Shown in pieces: positions 40,780 through 50,560 of a stretch of 64,000 nucleotides of DNA. Both the position numbers and the translations under genes were made by a program. The stretch's first letter is position 1. Each line of letters starts with the position of its first letter. The stretch comes from Paenarthrobacter sp. AR 02. GTDB taxonomy: Bacteria; Actinomycetota; Actinomycetes; Actinomycetales; Micrococcaceae. The notes beneath the pieces are model-generated. The model had not been told where the DNA came from. It was given only the letters and a program-made list of their open reading frames with translations, and did no database searches. The stretch lies in the NCBI RefSeq assembly GCF_021538675.1, contig NZ_JAJUKH010000003.1:186001-250000 (forward strand). Reading direction: 5' to 3'.

Positions 40780-42198
40780 TTAGGCCCGGACCAGAGCCAG
40801 GACGCGGTCACGGATCTTCTCCATGGTGGGCTGGTCCTTGGCTTCTGCATTCAGGCGCAGGAACGGTTCAGTGTTGGAAGGCCGCAGGTTGAACCACCAG
40901 CTGCCGTCCTTTGCAGTGAACGTGGAGCCGTCCATGTGGTCGATGTCGACGTCTTCGCTTTCGAAGTCCACGCGGACCCGCTCGACGGCCCCGGCCTTGT
41001 CTTCGATCTCGGAGTTGATTTCTCCGGATGAAACGTAGGGCTCGTATTGGCGGCCGAGCTCGGAGAGCGGGCCTTCCTGCTCGCCGAGGGCAGCCAGAAC
41101 GTGCATGGCTGCGAGCATGCCTGTGTCAGCGTTCCAGAAGTCCCGGAAGTAGAAGTGCGCGGAGTGCTCGCCGCCGAAGACAGCGCCTTCCTCGGCCATG
41201 ACAGCCTTGATGAAGGAGTGCCCAACACGGGTGCGTACCGCCCGGCCACCGTCCTTGGCCACCAGTTCCGGTACGGCCTTGGAGGTAAGGAGGTTGTGGA
41301 TGATCACGGGGGTTTCCTCGCCTGCTGCCCGGGCACGGGCGATTTCACGCCGGGCAACCATGCCGGTGATGGCGGACGGAGAGACGGGCTCGCCCTTCTC
41401 GTCGATCACGAAGCAGCGGTCAGCGTCACCATCGAAGGCCAAGCCGATGTCGGCACCGTGCTTGACCACGGCGGCCTGCAGGTCGCGGAGGTTTTCCGGT
41501 TCGAGCGGGTTGGCGGGGTGGTTCGGGAAGGAGCCGTCGAGTTCGAAATAGAGCGGCACGATCTCGAAAGGCAGGGCAGGGAGCAATTTATCGCCGAGAA
41601 CTGCGGGGGTGGTCAGGCCGGCCATGCCATTGCCTGCGTCCACCACGATCTTCAGGGGACGCGAGCCGGAGAGGTCCACGAGCTGCCGCAGGTACTCGGA
41701 GTAGTCCTTCAGCACGTCATGGACACTGATCTCTCCGCGGGTTTCGGCTGCGGGGATGATGCCGGTGTTGAGGTATTCCTCGGCCAGGGCCTGGATTTCC
41801 TTCAGGCCCGATTCCGATGAGATGGGCTGCGCGCCGGCCTTGGCCATCTTGATGCCGTTGTATTCGGCTGGGTTGTGACTGGCTGTGAACGTGGCTCCGG
41901 CTGCGTTCAGGGCCCCGCAGGCGTAGTAGAGCTCGTCGGTGGAGATCAGGTCCAGCAACCGGACGTTGGCGCCCCGGGTGGCTGCCCCGTTGGCAAAAGC
42001 CTGGCTGAACTCAGGGGACGAAGGGCGCATGTCGCCGCCCACCAGAACGGTGCCGCCTTCAAGGCCCAGGACGTCGATGAACGCAGCGCCTACGGCCTCG
42101 ACAATTTCAGCCGTGATGGATTCACCCACGATTCCCCGGACGTCGTACGCCTTGAAGGATGCCGAGAGGTCGAATGTCTTGTTCTGCTCGCTAGTCAC
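40780..42198 (-). CDS. manB: Phosphomannomutase/phosphoglucomutase
   Basis: 472 residues from GTG 42198, seven bases after a TAGGAT -10 box. The active-site Ser is in TASHNPAEYNGIKM, the magnesium loop is DGDADRCFV, the sugar loop GGEHSAHFYFRD and the phosphate-binding loop RPSNTEPFLRLN. The enzyme interconverts hexose-6-phosphate and hexose-1-phosphate and so feeds GDP-mannose or UDP-glucose pools. Sequence alone does not separate the two substrates; the cellular glycan genes nearby are compatible with mannose. The family symbol is used by convention. Confidence 0.93.
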   Translation of the reverse strand: MTSEQNKTFDLSASFKAYDVRGIVGESITAEIVEAVGAAFIDVLGLEGGTVLVGGDMRPSSPEFSQAFANGAATRGANVRLLDLISTDELYYACGALNAAGATFTASHNPAEYNGIKMAKAGAQPISSESGLKEIQALAEEYLNTGIIPAAETRGEISVHDVLKDYSEYLRQLVDLSGSRPLKIVVDAGNGMAGLTTPAVLGDKLLPALPFEIVPLYFELDGSFPNHPANPLEPENLRDLQAAVVKHGADIGLAFDGDADRCFVIDEKGEPVSPSAITGMVARREIARARAAGEETPVIIHNLLTSKAVPELVAKDGGRAVRTRVGHSFIKAVMAEEGAVFGGEHSAHFYFRDFWNADTGMLAAMHVLAALGEQEGPLSELGRQYEPYVSSGEINSEIEDKAGAVERVRVDFESEDVDIDHMDGSTFTAKDGSWWFNLRPSNTEPFLRLNAEAKDQPTMEKIRDRVLALVRA

Positions 42199-42205
42199 GC
42201 GCTCA

Positions 42206-42211
42206 ATCCTA
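42206..42211 (-). promoter_or_regulatory. Leaderless-type -10 box for manB (TAGGAT, 7 nt before GTG)
   Basis: Read on the minus strand, TAGGAT ends seven bases before GTG 42198, and it fixes this start over the ATG at 42273. Confidence 0.5.
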
Positions 42212-42311
42212 CTGTGGCTACGCAATGGGGCATGAACCGGGCGGAGGGCTATGTGGATAATCACTATCCACATAGCCAGGTCCGCGGGTGATGGGCGTCG
42301 GGGGTGGCTGG

Positions 42312-42317
42312 AATACT
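42312..42317 (+). promoter_or_regulatory. Leaderless-type -10 box for recQ (AATACT, 6 nt before ATG)
   Basis: AATACT ends six bases before ATG 42324 and supports this start over the ATG at 42288. Confidence 0.4.
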
Positions 42318-42323
42318 GGGTTT

Positions 42324-44489
42324 ATGGCCAATAACTCCCCGAATGCTGCCGTTTCCGTGCAATCACCTACCGAACAGCAAGCCCTGGCGTGCCTGCGGGA
42401 GTTGGTGGGACACCCTGAAGCCCGGTTCCACGAAGGTCAGTACGAAGCGATTGAAGCATTGGTCGATGCCGGCCGCAGGGCACTGGTGGTCCAGAGGACA
42501 GGTTGGGGGAAGTCTGCCGTCTACTTCGTGGCATCCCTGCTTTTACGCCGCCGGGGCGCGGGCCCCACGCTGATTGTCTCCCCGCTGCTGGCACTCATGC
42601 GGGACCAAGTGGCTGCAGCCGCCAGGGCAGGAGTACGTGCCGTGGCCATCAACTCTGCAAATGCCCTCGAATGGGATACCGTCCTGGCACAGCTGGCCGC
42701 CGACGAAGTTGATGTCCTTCTGGTTTCACCGGAGCGCCTCACCAACCCATCTTTCCGGGAAAACCAGCTTCCGGAGCTCATTCGCCGTACCGGTCTCCTG
42801 GTGATTGACGAGGCCCACTGTATTTCGGACTGGGGCCACGACTTCCGGCCCGACTACCGGCGCATCGCCGACCTCATTGCCCAATTGCCGGAGTCGGTTC
42901 CGGTGCTGGCCACCACGGCTACGGCCAACTCCCGGGTGGTCCACGACATCGAGGAACAGCTCGGTGCCGGTGTACTGACCATCCGTGGGGCCCTGGGGCG
43001 GGAGTCCCTGCGCCTGGGCGTCCTGTCCTTGCCTGATTCCCGGGACCGCCTGGGATGGCTGCTGACGCATCTAAAAGACATGCCCGGCAGCGGCATCATT
43101 TACACGCTCACCGTTTCAGCTGCGGAGGACACAGCCAGGCTTCTCGCTGAGGCCGGGCACAACGTCCTGTCCTATACAGGCCGGACGGACCCCGCAGACC
43201 GGGAGCGCGCAGAACAACTGCTCAAGGACAACCAGGTGAAAGCGCTCGTAGCCACATCAGCCCTGGGCATGGGCTTCGACAAGCCGGACCTGGGTTTTGT
43301 CATCCACCTTGGTGCGCCGTCATCGCCCGTTGCCTACTACCAGCAGGTTGGCCGCGCAGGCCGTGGAGCGGCCAACGCCGACGTCCTGCTGCTTCCAGGC
43401 TCAGAGGACCGCGAGATCTGGCAGTATTTTGCGACAGCTTCCATGCCCTCCGCTGAAAAGGCCGACGCCGTGCTGCGTGCCCTTGGGGAGGCGGGCTCGG
43501 CTTTGTCCACCGTGGCACTGGAAGCCCGTGTGGACCTCCGACGCACGCCCTTGGAGCTCCTGCTGAAGGTCCTGGCCGTGGACGGGGCTGTAGAACGCGT
43601 AGGCGGCGGCTGGAGGGCAACCGGGAACCCTTGGCACTACGACGCCGAGCGGTACGCACGCATCGCCGAGGCACGGGTGGACGAGCAGGACTCCATGGTG
43701 ATCTACCAGGACACGGCTGGCTGCCGCATGGAGTACATCACTTCCGTCCTCGACGACGAGACCGCAGCAGCGTGTGGTCGATGCGACAACTGCGCCGGCC
43801 GATGGTTCCCCGTAGACGTGGCCGCCTCGGCTGCCGATGCCGCCGGCCAGACCCTGCGGCGCGCCGGTATCGCTGTGGAGCCGCGACTCCAATGGCCCAG
43901 TGGCATGGATCGGCTGGGGGTGGCCGTCAAGGGCAAGATCAAGCCTGATCAAAGCATCTCGGAAGGCCGGGTCCTGGCCAGGCTGACGGATTTGGGCTGG
44001 GGTGGGGCGCTGCGTGAATTGTTCGCCGCTGGTTCCGCGGACCGCGCCGTGGATCCGGCCATGCTGCAAGCCTGTGTCCAGGTGCTTCGTGAGTGGTCAG
44101 GTGCTGAAGGCGGAACTCCGTGGAGCGGAGTGGGCCGACCCGCAGCCGTGGTCAGCATCCCGTCCAGGAGTAAGCCGCAGCTGGTGGAGTCCCTGGCACA
44201 GGGAATAGCCGGCATCGGGCGGATGCCATATCTGGGCCAGCTGCAGCCCCAGCACGGTGGGCCCACCGGAGCCCGAGGGGGCAACAGCGCCTACCGGCTT
44301 GCCGGCGTCTGGGACCGGCTAGTCGTGGGCCCGGACCTTGCCCAGGCCCTCGCGGGTACCGGAGGCCAGCCAGTGCTGCTGGTGGACGACCTTATCGACA
44401 GCCGCTGGACCATGACGGTTTCGGCCTTGGCGTTGCGCCAAGCCGGCGTGGGAGCCGTGTTGCCGCTGGCCTTGGCGCAAGCGGGATAG
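42324..44489 (+). CDS. recQ: RecQ-family DNA helicase with C-terminal phosphoribosyltransferase-like domain
   Basis: 721 residues. Helicase motifs are clear: Walker A TGWGKSAVYF, motif II DEAHCISDWGHDFRP, ATTATA near residue 200, and motif VI QQVGRAGRG. A four-Cys zinc site follows (Cys in GCRMEYITSVLDDETAAACGRC then DNC). From about residue 560 comes a separate domain that ends with PVLLVDDLIDSRWTMTVSAL, a phosphoribosyltransferase PRPP-loop pattern. RecQ unwinds recombination intermediates; the extra domain replaces the usual HRDC domain and may sense nucleotides. Its purpose is unknown. The start is set by the -10 box. Confidence 0.9.
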   Translation: MANNSPNAAVSVQSPTEQQALACLRELVGHPEARFHEGQYEAIEALVDAGRRALVVQRTGWGKSAVYFVASLLLRRRGAGPTLIVSPLLALMRDQVAAAARAGVRAVAINSANALEWDTVLAQLAADEVDVLLVSPERLTNPSFRENQLPELIRRTGLLVIDEAHCISDWGHDFRPDYRRIADLIAQLPESVPVLATTATANSRVVHDIEEQLGAGVLTIRGALGRESLRLGVLSLPDSRDRLGWLLTHLKDMPGSGIIYTLTVSAAEDTARLLAEAGHNVLSYTGRTDPADRERAEQLLKDNQVKALVATSALGMGFDKPDLGFVIHLGAPSSPVAYYQQVGRAGRGAANADVLLLPGSEDREIWQYFATASMPSAEKADAVLRALGEAGSALSTVALEARVDLRRTPLELLLKVLAVDGAVERVGGGWRATGNPWHYDAERYARIAEARVDEQDSMVIYQDTAGCRMEYITSVLDDETAAACGRCDNCAGRWFPVDVAASAADAAGQTLRRAGIAVEPRLQWPSGMDRLGVAVKGKIKPDQSISEGRVLARLTDLGWGGALRELFAAGSADRAVDPAMLQACVQVLREWSGAEGGTPWSGVGRPAAVVSIPSRSKPQLVESLAQGIAGIGRMPYLGQLQPQHGGPTGARGGNSAYRLAGVWDRLVVGPDLAQALAGTGGQPVLLVDDLIDSRWTMTVSALALRQAGVGAVLPLALAQAG

Positions 44490-44601
44490 GCGAGGGCGCG
44501 GGAACGTCATGTTGTGATCGCTCCCACTGTGCGTCTATAGGATCGAGCCAACACGCTTTGCGGCCTGTCGTGGGCCACTAGCCACATCCTGGACCGGAGC
44601 C

Positions 44602-46035
44602 ATGAGCACAAATCCCAGCAACACAGACGTCGAGACCTCCAACGGAACCAGCTGGCGGCCGCGCCTGGCCCTGTTGGTGGCGGCAACGTTCTTCATGGAG
44701 TTCCTCGACGGCACCATCCTCACCACCGCGATTCCCAGCATTGCCGCGGATTTCCGCGTAGCGCCAGCAGATATCAACATCACCATGACCGCATACCTGG
44801 TGACGGTTGCAATGGGAATTCCGCTCAGCAGTTGGCTGGCTGAACGGTTCGGTGCCCGCCGGATCTTCTGCCTCGCCATCTCGGTGTTCACCGTCGCCTC
44901 CCTGCTGTGCGCCGTGAGCACAGACCTGTCCATGCTTACCCTCAGCAGGGTGGCCCAGGGCATGGGCGGGGCCATGATGGTGCCCGTTGGCACCCTGGTG
45001 GTGTTGCGCGGGACTCCCAAATCCGAGCTCCTCCGGGCCACCGCCTATTTGGTGTGGCCCGGACTGCTCGCCCCTGTACTGGCTCCGATGGTCGGTGGCG
45101 CGCTCACTACCTTCCTGTCCTGGCACTGGATCTTCATCATCAATGTGCCCCTTGGCCTGGCCGCGTTCATTGCTGCGCTCAGGCTGGTGCCCCGGACCCA
45201 GTTCGACTCCAAGCGCCGCCTTGACTGGTTTGGGCTCCTGCTGACCACCCTGGGTGTGGGTGCCTTGGTGGTGGGTTTGGAAACATTGGGCGGCCACGCA
45301 TCCAACGCGATCGCCGTCATCGTGGTCGCCGCAGGGCTGCTGTCACTCGCGGGTGCTGTCTGGTGGATGCGGAAAGCCGACGTTCCCCTGTTCAACCTCG
45401 GAGTGTTCCGGACCAGGACGTTCAGGGCGACCTCCACGGGCGGTTTCATTTACCGGCTGACCATCAGTTCGGTGCCGTTTCTGCTGCCGCTGATGTTCCA
45501 GGATGGCTTTGGCTGGGACCCCCTCAAAGCCGGTGTGATGGTCGCCGCAGTTTTCGTTGGCAACATCGGAATCAAGCCGGCCACCACGCCCTTGATCAGG
45601 CGCTTCGGGTTCAAGCCGGTGCTCGTCTTCGCTTCGTTCGCTTCCGCCGTAACGTTTGCGTTGTGCGCGTTCCTGGATGCCCAAACTCCCGAGCCCGTGA
45701 TCTTCGCTTTGCTGCTCTTCAGCGGAGCTTTCCGCTCCATCGGATTCTCGGCGTACGCCTCGGTGCAGTACGCGGACATCGTCCCGGAACAGCTGCCCTC
45801 GGCCAACGCGATCTCCGCGACGCTGGTTCAGTTGGCTGCCGCGGCCGGGATCGCGGTGGGAGCTTTGTTCCTGCGGCTATTCGAAGCGACGCACCTCCTG
45901 GGCGGTGACCAGGTAGCGGCATATAAGGGGGCGTTCATTGCGATGGCCGTCCTGATGCTGATCAGCACGATGGACAGCCTGGCCTTGCACCGGCACGCGG
46001 GAGCCGAAGTAAGCGGCGGAGCGAAGCGGGGTTAA
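44602..46035 (+). CDS. MFS multidrug exporter, DHA2 (14-helix) type
   Basis: 477 residues with about 14 hydrophobic segments. Opening motif FFMEFLDGTILTTAIPSIAADF is the DHA2 signature, followed by motif A-like ASWLAERFGARRIF and the motif C-like LVWPGLLAPVLAPMVGGAL. GGACCGGAGCC before the ATG acts as ribosome binding site. Members pump drugs or metabolites out using the proton gradient. No regulator is adjacent, so the substrate cannot be guessed. A TATAGG box about 60 bases upstream may be its promoter. Confidence 0.88.
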   Translation: MSTNPSNTDVETSNGTSWRPRLALLVAATFFMEFLDGTILTTAIPSIAADFRVAPADINITMTAYLVTVAMGIPLSSWLAERFGARRIFCLAISVFTVASLLCAVSTDLSMLTLSRVAQGMGGAMMVPVGTLVVLRGTPKSELLRATAYLVWPGLLAPVLAPMVGGALTTFLSWHWIFIINVPLGLAAFIAALRLVPRTQFDSKRRLDWFGLLLTTLGVGALVVGLETLGGHASNAIAVIVVAAGLLSLAGAVWWMRKADVPLFNLGVFRTRTFRATSTGGFIYRLTISSVPFLLPLMFQDGFGWDPLKAGVMVAAVFVGNIGIKPATTPLIRRFGFKPVLVFASFASAVTFALCAFLDAQTPEPVIFALLLFSGAFRSIGFSAYASVQYADIVPEQLPSANAISATLVQLAAAAGIAVGALFLRLFEATHLLGGDQVAAYKGAFIAMAVLMLISTMDSLALHRHAGAEVSGGAKRG

Positions 46036-46043
46036 ACGCAAAA

Positions 46044-46067
46044 GGTCCCGGTTCGAAAACCGGGACC
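46044..46067. terminator. Bidirectional hairpin after MFS gene and tRNA-Ser
   Basis: A perfect 10-bp stem (GGTCCCGGTT / AACCGGGACC) with tetraloop CGAA, eight bases past the MFS stop and six from the tRNA 3' end. Confidence 0.75.
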
Positions 46068-46073
46068 AATTCG

Positions 46074-46161
46074 CGGAGACGGGGGGATTTGAACCCCCGG
46101 TGGAGTTGTGCCCCACACTTCATTAGCAGTGAAGCCCATTCGGCCGCTCTGGCACGTCTCC
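46074..46161 (-). tRNA. tRNA-Ser(GCT)
   Basis: A class II tRNA of 88 bases on the minus strand: acceptor GGAGACG/CGTCTCC, anticodon loop CTGCTAA (anticodon GCT), a long variable arm and TPsiC loop TTCAAAT, discriminator G. No CCA is encoded. Confidence 0.95.
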
Positions 46162-46226
46162 CTTTGCTATTGCTAGCCCACCAAGGATACGCAGAACCTG
46201 CACTCCAGCGCAAAACCAGCTGTCGG

Positions 46227-48458
46227 TCAGTTGCTCCCGGCCAGCGAACGCCACAGGAAATGGTTGCTCCGTGCCTGCAGCGCGGCAGCCTGCCGGTTGT
46301 CCGATGCTCCCGCGTGGCCGCCTTCCAAGGCCTCGTGGAACCAGACGTTTGGGATCCCCATGGCCTGCATGCGGGCGGCCATCTTCCGGGCTTGGACCGG
46401 GCCCACCCGATCGTCGGAAGTGGCAGTCCAAATGAAGGTTTCCGGGTATTCCACGCCGTCGTGCAGGAGGTGGTACGGCGAGAACGTGCGGATGAACTCC
46501 CACTGTTCAGGCACGTCGGGGTCGCCGTACTCGGCGATCCAGGAGTACCCGGCGGACAGCTTGGTGTAGCGGCGCATGTCCAGGAGCGGCACCCCGCAGG
46601 AAACAGCGCCGAACAGTTCCGGATACTGGGTGAGCATGTTTCCCACCAGCAGCCCGCCGTTGGAACCGCCTACGCAGCCCAGCCGGCGTCGACTGGTGAC
46701 GCCGCGGGAGATGAGGTCTTTCGCGACGGCGGCGAAGTCCTCATAGGCGCGGTGCCGGTTCTCCTGGAGCGCGGCGCGGTGCCAGGAGGGTCCGTATTCG
46801 CCGCCACCACGGATGTTGGCCACTACGTAGACGCCGCCACGGGAGTGGGATTCCGTGCCGTTGTCGGAGGGGGCTCCCAGCGTCCGCCGTTCCAGCCAGG
46901 CGCGGCCAACCGTGCCGCTGTATGCGGGTGTACGGGAAATCTCGAACCCGCCGTAGCCGGAGAGCTGGGTGGGGTTCTGGCCGTCCAGGACCAGGTCCTT
47001 GGAGGCGACCTGGAAGTAGGGGACCTTGGTTCCGTCCGCCGAGACGGCGAAGCGTTGCTGGACCTCATAGTCCGCTTCGTTGAAGAACGACGGCGACCGC
47101 TTCACTACCGAGTGCTCGCTCCCCACGCCGCCGTCCTCGCCTTGGGACGAGGCAGGGGAGAGCGTTCCACGGGTCAGGGTGGTGGGCGTGGTGAAACCGG
47201 TGGCCACGAGCCAGAAGTCGTTGCCGGCGGAGCCTGGGTCTTCGTCGTCCACGGCGTAGGCGTTCACGTCGTGCAGTGGAGGGCAGGCGTCCAGCGGCGT
47301 TGAAGCCCACGCTCCATGGGAGTCGAGGACTGACGGATTCAACACCCGGATCTCTGAGGAGACATCGCGGAGGAGGTTCAGCAGGAGGTAGTCCTGCGTC
47401 CAGCTCCAGGATTGCAGGGATGTGTGCTCGTCCGGCGAAAACAGCACCGTCAAGGAACGTGTACCCGCCAGGTAGTCCTCGAAGGCAGCCCCGAGCAAGG
47501 ACCCTGCCGGGTAAACAGTGCCATCAACGTCCCAGTCCTTCTGGGGGCGGAAAAGCAGCCAGTCGTGGTGGGCGCTGATGTTGACGTCGGTTGGTACATC
47601 GATGGCCACCCAGGATCCGTCCCGCAGCACCCACGTACTGCGGTTGTAGAAGTCGATGTAGTCAACGGCAAAAGTCCGCTCAAAGCCGGGGGTGGAATCG
47701 TGGGCCACCATGGCCAGCATGTGGTCTTCCGGGATTTCGAAAAGCCGTTCAGCATCGGCCAAGGCCTCCCCGCGGCGGAGTTTGACGCCGGTCCGGGCGT
47801 ACGAGGACGTGGTGGCCGGGAGCCCGTCCGCGGTGCTGGAGACCAGCAGGGTGTCGGCATCGAGCCAGCTGACGTTGCCCTTGGCAGTGGGGAGGTCGAA
47901 GCCACCCTCAACGAAGGTGCGCGATTCGACGTCGAACTCGCGGTGGCGGTCCGCGTCACCGCCGTCGGGGGACAGCGACACCATGGCCAGCCGGTACTCG
48001 TTTCCGTCCGCAGGGCGGAGGAAACCGGCCCCATGGAAGACCCATTCGACGCCCTCCGCTGCAGCCAGCGCATCAACGTCCAGGAGGACGTCCCATTCAG
48101 GAGCCTCGGTGAGGTAGCTTTCCCATGTGGTGCGGCGCCAGAGTCCCTTGGGGTGTTCCTGGTCTTTCCAGAAGTTGTAGTAGAACCCGCCGCGCTTGGA
48201 GACCATGGCAATGCGGTCCGTTGAGTCCAGGACCTCAAGGATTCCGGCTTCGACGGCGGAGTATTCAGCGTCCTCAAGCAATTCTTCGGTTCGCGCGTTC
48301 TGTTCCCGGACCCATGCAAGCTGCTCTTCGCCATGGATGTCTTCGAGCCAGATGTTTTCATCCGTGGGTTCAGGCGCAACCTCAGCGGCGTGGCGGGGAC
48401 GGCCGGGCGCGGCCTCATTCCCGGGAAGTGGCGTCTGATCAGCTTCTGTGGTGGTCAT
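46227..48458 (-). CDS. Prolyl oligopeptidase family serine peptidase (S9)
   Basis: 743 residues from ATG 48458. An N-terminal domain with NIWLEDIHGEEQLAWVREQN and a beta-propeller region (about 80-420) precede the alpha/beta-hydrolase domain. The catalytic Ser is in GGSNGGLLVG, the Asp in TSDDRVGP and the His in EGGHAG. The conserved ANIRGGGEYGPSWH segment is present. S9 prolyl oligopeptidases cut short peptides after Pro. There is no export signal, so it likely acts in the cytoplasm. It diverges from the FAD/NAD(P) gene with 60 bases between starts. Confidence 0.93.
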   Translation of the reverse strand: MTTTEADQTPLPGNEAAPGRPRHAAEVAPEPTDENIWLEDIHGEEQLAWVREQNARTEELLEDAEYSAVEAGILEVLDSTDRIAMVSKRGGFYYNFWKDQEHPKGLWRRTTWESYLTEAPEWDVLLDVDALAAAEGVEWVFHGAGFLRPADGNEYRLAMVSLSPDGGDADRHREFDVESRTFVEGGFDLPTAKGNVSWLDADTLLVSSTADGLPATTSSYARTGVKLRRGEALADAERLFEIPEDHMLAMVAHDSTPGFERTFAVDYIDFYNRSTWVLRDGSWVAIDVPTDVNISAHHDWLLFRPQKDWDVDGTVYPAGSLLGAAFEDYLAGTRSLTVLFSPDEHTSLQSWSWTQDYLLLNLLRDVSSEIRVLNPSVLDSHGAWASTPLDACPPLHDVNAYAVDDEDPGSAGNDFWLVATGFTTPTTLTRGTLSPASSQGEDGGVGSEHSVVKRSPSFFNEADYEVQQRFAVSADGTKVPYFQVASKDLVLDGQNPTQLSGYGGFEISRTPAYSGTVGRAWLERRTLGAPSDNGTESHSRGGVYVVANIRGGGEYGPSWHRAALQENRHRAYEDFAAVAKDLISRGVTSRRRLGCVGGSNGGLLVGNMLTQYPELFGAVSCGVPLLDMRRYTKLSAGYSWIAEYGDPDVPEQWEFIRTFSPYHLLHDGVEYPETFIWTATSDDRVGPVQARKMAARMQAMGIPNVWFHEALEGGHAGASDNRQAAALQARSNHFLWRSLAGSN

Positions 48459-48507
48459 TGCCCCATCCAAGCAACACTTTTCAACAGTAAGCAAGTCACG
48501 CAGAAGT

Positions 48508-48513
48508 TAGGCT
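48508..48513 (+). promoter_or_regulatory. Leaderless-type -10 box (TAGGCT, 5 nt before GTG)
   Basis: TAGGCT ends five bases before GTG 48519; a TTG at 48513 would overlap it. This supports the GTG start. Confidence 0.4.
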
Positions 48514-48518
48514 TGAGC

Positions 48519-50480
48519 GTGGCTAAATCCGAAACCAACCGTGTTGCCCTGCTGGGGGCTGGCCCCCGGGGCACCAGCGTCCTTGAGCGGTTGCTCGCGA
48601 ATTGGGCTGCCGGGGGTCAGGCTGTGCGCGCGTCGGGGGCCACCCTGCACATCGACGTGGTGGATCCTTTCCCCGCGGGTTCGGGCCACGTGTGGCAGCC
48701 GGGGCAGTCCCGGCTCTACCTGATGAACACCCAGTCGTTTTATCCGACGCTCATCCCTGAAGATCCCATGCTCGCTCCGCCGCTGGCAGGTGGTTCGTTC
48801 GACAAGTGGCGCGAGGCCCGGCGTCGTGATGGCCTGGGACTGGACGACGCCGAAAAGGCGGAGCTTGCCACGCTCGAATCACACGACTTCCCCAGCCGTG
48901 CCCTGTATGGGCGGTACTTGCGCCAGACCCTGGATGGCTTGCTCGAACGGCTGCCCGACGGCGTCGAGGTCACGTTCCATGAGACCTCCGCCGTCGCGGC
49001 GCGACCGGTGAAGGACGGAACAAAAAACGCGTTCGACGTCGAACTCGCCAACGGTGCCACCCTCACCGTCGGCTCTGTGGTCCTCGCGTTGGGTCATATC
49101 GAGTCCCGGCTGAATCCCGAGCAGAGGTCTTTCAAGAGCGCCGCGGAGGAGCAAGGGCTGCTCTATTTCCCGCCGGCGCCACCCGCCGACGTTGACTGGG
49201 AGGCGGTGCCGGATAACGAGCCGGTGCTGATCCGCGGAATGGGATTGAACTTCTTCGACGTCATGGGACAGCTGACGGAGGGCCGCGGCGGGAAGTTCGT
49301 CGAGGCCGGTTCTCCGGGGTCGGGGGTGCTGGGGTATCGGGCATCGGGCCGGGAACCCAGGATTATTGCTGCCTCCCGGCGTGGCACTCCTTACCGGGCC
49401 AAGGCGGGGCTGGCGGGTTACTACCCCAGCAGCATCACCATGCGCTACCTGACCGAAGACGCCGTGGACCGGTTTCGTGCGGCCGGAATCCAGCCCGGTT
49501 TCGACCACGATCTTTGGCCGCTGCTGCACCGTGATGCGCTGTGGGCGTATTACTCAACCCTGGCCCGCTCGCAACCCACTGCCATTAAGGACCCCGCGCA
49601 GTTCCTGGCGGACCTCGAGGACGCACTCCAGCCGCACGCGCACACCACGGCGAAGTGGGAGAACGATGTGGGCGATCTCGTGGAAAAGCACGTCGTCGCG
49701 TCCCGTCGGCTGAATCTTCGCGGGCTTGCCGCGCCGCTGGCAGGACGTACTTTTGCGTCCAGGCGGGAGCTGGACGCGGTCATCACGGCATACCTCGATG
49801 ATGATGCGCGCCGATCGGCTTTGGGCGAATCGGACCCTGTGAAGATGGCCATCGGTGCACTCCACACCGGCCGGGCAATCCTGAAATCGGTGGTGGCTGA
49901 TGGCGGCATCACCGACGAATCCTGGTTGGCAGGGCTTCGCGGCTGGTTCGAGTCCTTCGTAGAGGGGCTGGCCAGTGGAGCGCCCGCGCTGCGTTCGGAG
50001 CAGCTGGCCGCCCTTGCCCGGGCCGGCGTCGTAAGTTTTGTTGGACCGGACCCGAAGTTCAGTGTGGACCGGAGTGCAAAACTGTTCCGTGCGGTTTCGC
50101 CGTGGGTGCGCGACGCGCCGGTGGAAGCGCGAACCCTGATCGAGGCGATGTCGCCTGCCAACAGGGTGGGCATCAATATGTCACCGCTGCTGGAGCAGCT
50201 CATGGCTGACGGGTTGGTCCGAACCAAGATCATGATGAGCGTCGAAGGTACCCCGATGCAGACCACTGGTTTGGACGTCGTGCCACATCCGTACCGGCCC
50301 TTGGCGGCGAACGGGTCTGCCAACGAAAACCTGTACGTGCTGGGCCTGCAGTTGTCCGCCTCGCAATGGGGCACTGCCATCGCTGCGGAAGCCACGCCCC
50401 GAACCGGTCCGGCCTATGCCAGTGGACAAAGGACCCTCCGGGATGCCGATGAGATTGCCCGTAGCATTCTGGCGTTATGA
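48519..50480 (+). CDS. FAD/NAD(P)-binding protein (NAD_binding_9 type)
   Basis: 653 residues from GTG 48519. The N-terminal Rossmann motif VALLGAGPRGTSVLERLL is typical of the FAD/NAD(P)-binding PF13454 group; a later strand VLALGHIESRLN and VLIRGMGLNFFDVMGQLT suggest the second dinucleotide-binding half. The C-terminal 250 residues are mostly helical with no recognised motif. Homologues in actinobacteria are usually labelled simply FAD/NAD(P)-binding protein or adenylate cyclase-like by error. It is probably a flavin-dependent hydroxylase or lyase of unknown substrate. Divergent from the prolyl oligopeptidase. Confidence 0.8.
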   Translation: MAKSETNRVALLGAGPRGTSVLERLLANWAAGGQAVRASGATLHIDVVDPFPAGSGHVWQPGQSRLYLMNTQSFYPTLIPEDPMLAPPLAGGSFDKWREARRRDGLGLDDAEKAELATLESHDFPSRALYGRYLRQTLDGLLERLPDGVEVTFHETSAVAARPVKDGTKNAFDVELANGATLTVGSVVLALGHIESRLNPEQRSFKSAAEEQGLLYFPPAPPADVDWEAVPDNEPVLIRGMGLNFFDVMGQLTEGRGGKFVEAGSPGSGVLGYRASGREPRIIAASRRGTPYRAKAGLAGYYPSSITMRYLTEDAVDRFRAAGIQPGFDHDLWPLLHRDALWAYYSTLARSQPTAIKDPAQFLADLEDALQPHAHTTAKWENDVGDLVEKHVVASRRLNLRGLAAPLAGRTFASRRELDAVITAYLDDDARRSALGESDPVKMAIGALHTGRAILKSVVADGGITDESWLAGLRGWFESFVEGLASGAPALRSEQLAALARAGVVSFVGPDPKFSVDRSAKLFRAVSPWVRDAPVEARTLIEAMSPANRVGINMSPLLEQLMADGLVRTKIMMSVEGTPMQTTGLDVVPHPYRPLAANGSANENLYVLGLQLSASQWGTAIAAEATPRTGPAYASGQRTLRDADEIARSILAL

Positions 50481-50560
50481 CGCACCGGGGTTGCAGTGCC
50501 GCCCGGCCTTCGTTAGTGTGTGAGCTGCATCACCCCAGCGGTGGTGCGCGCTTTTGATCC

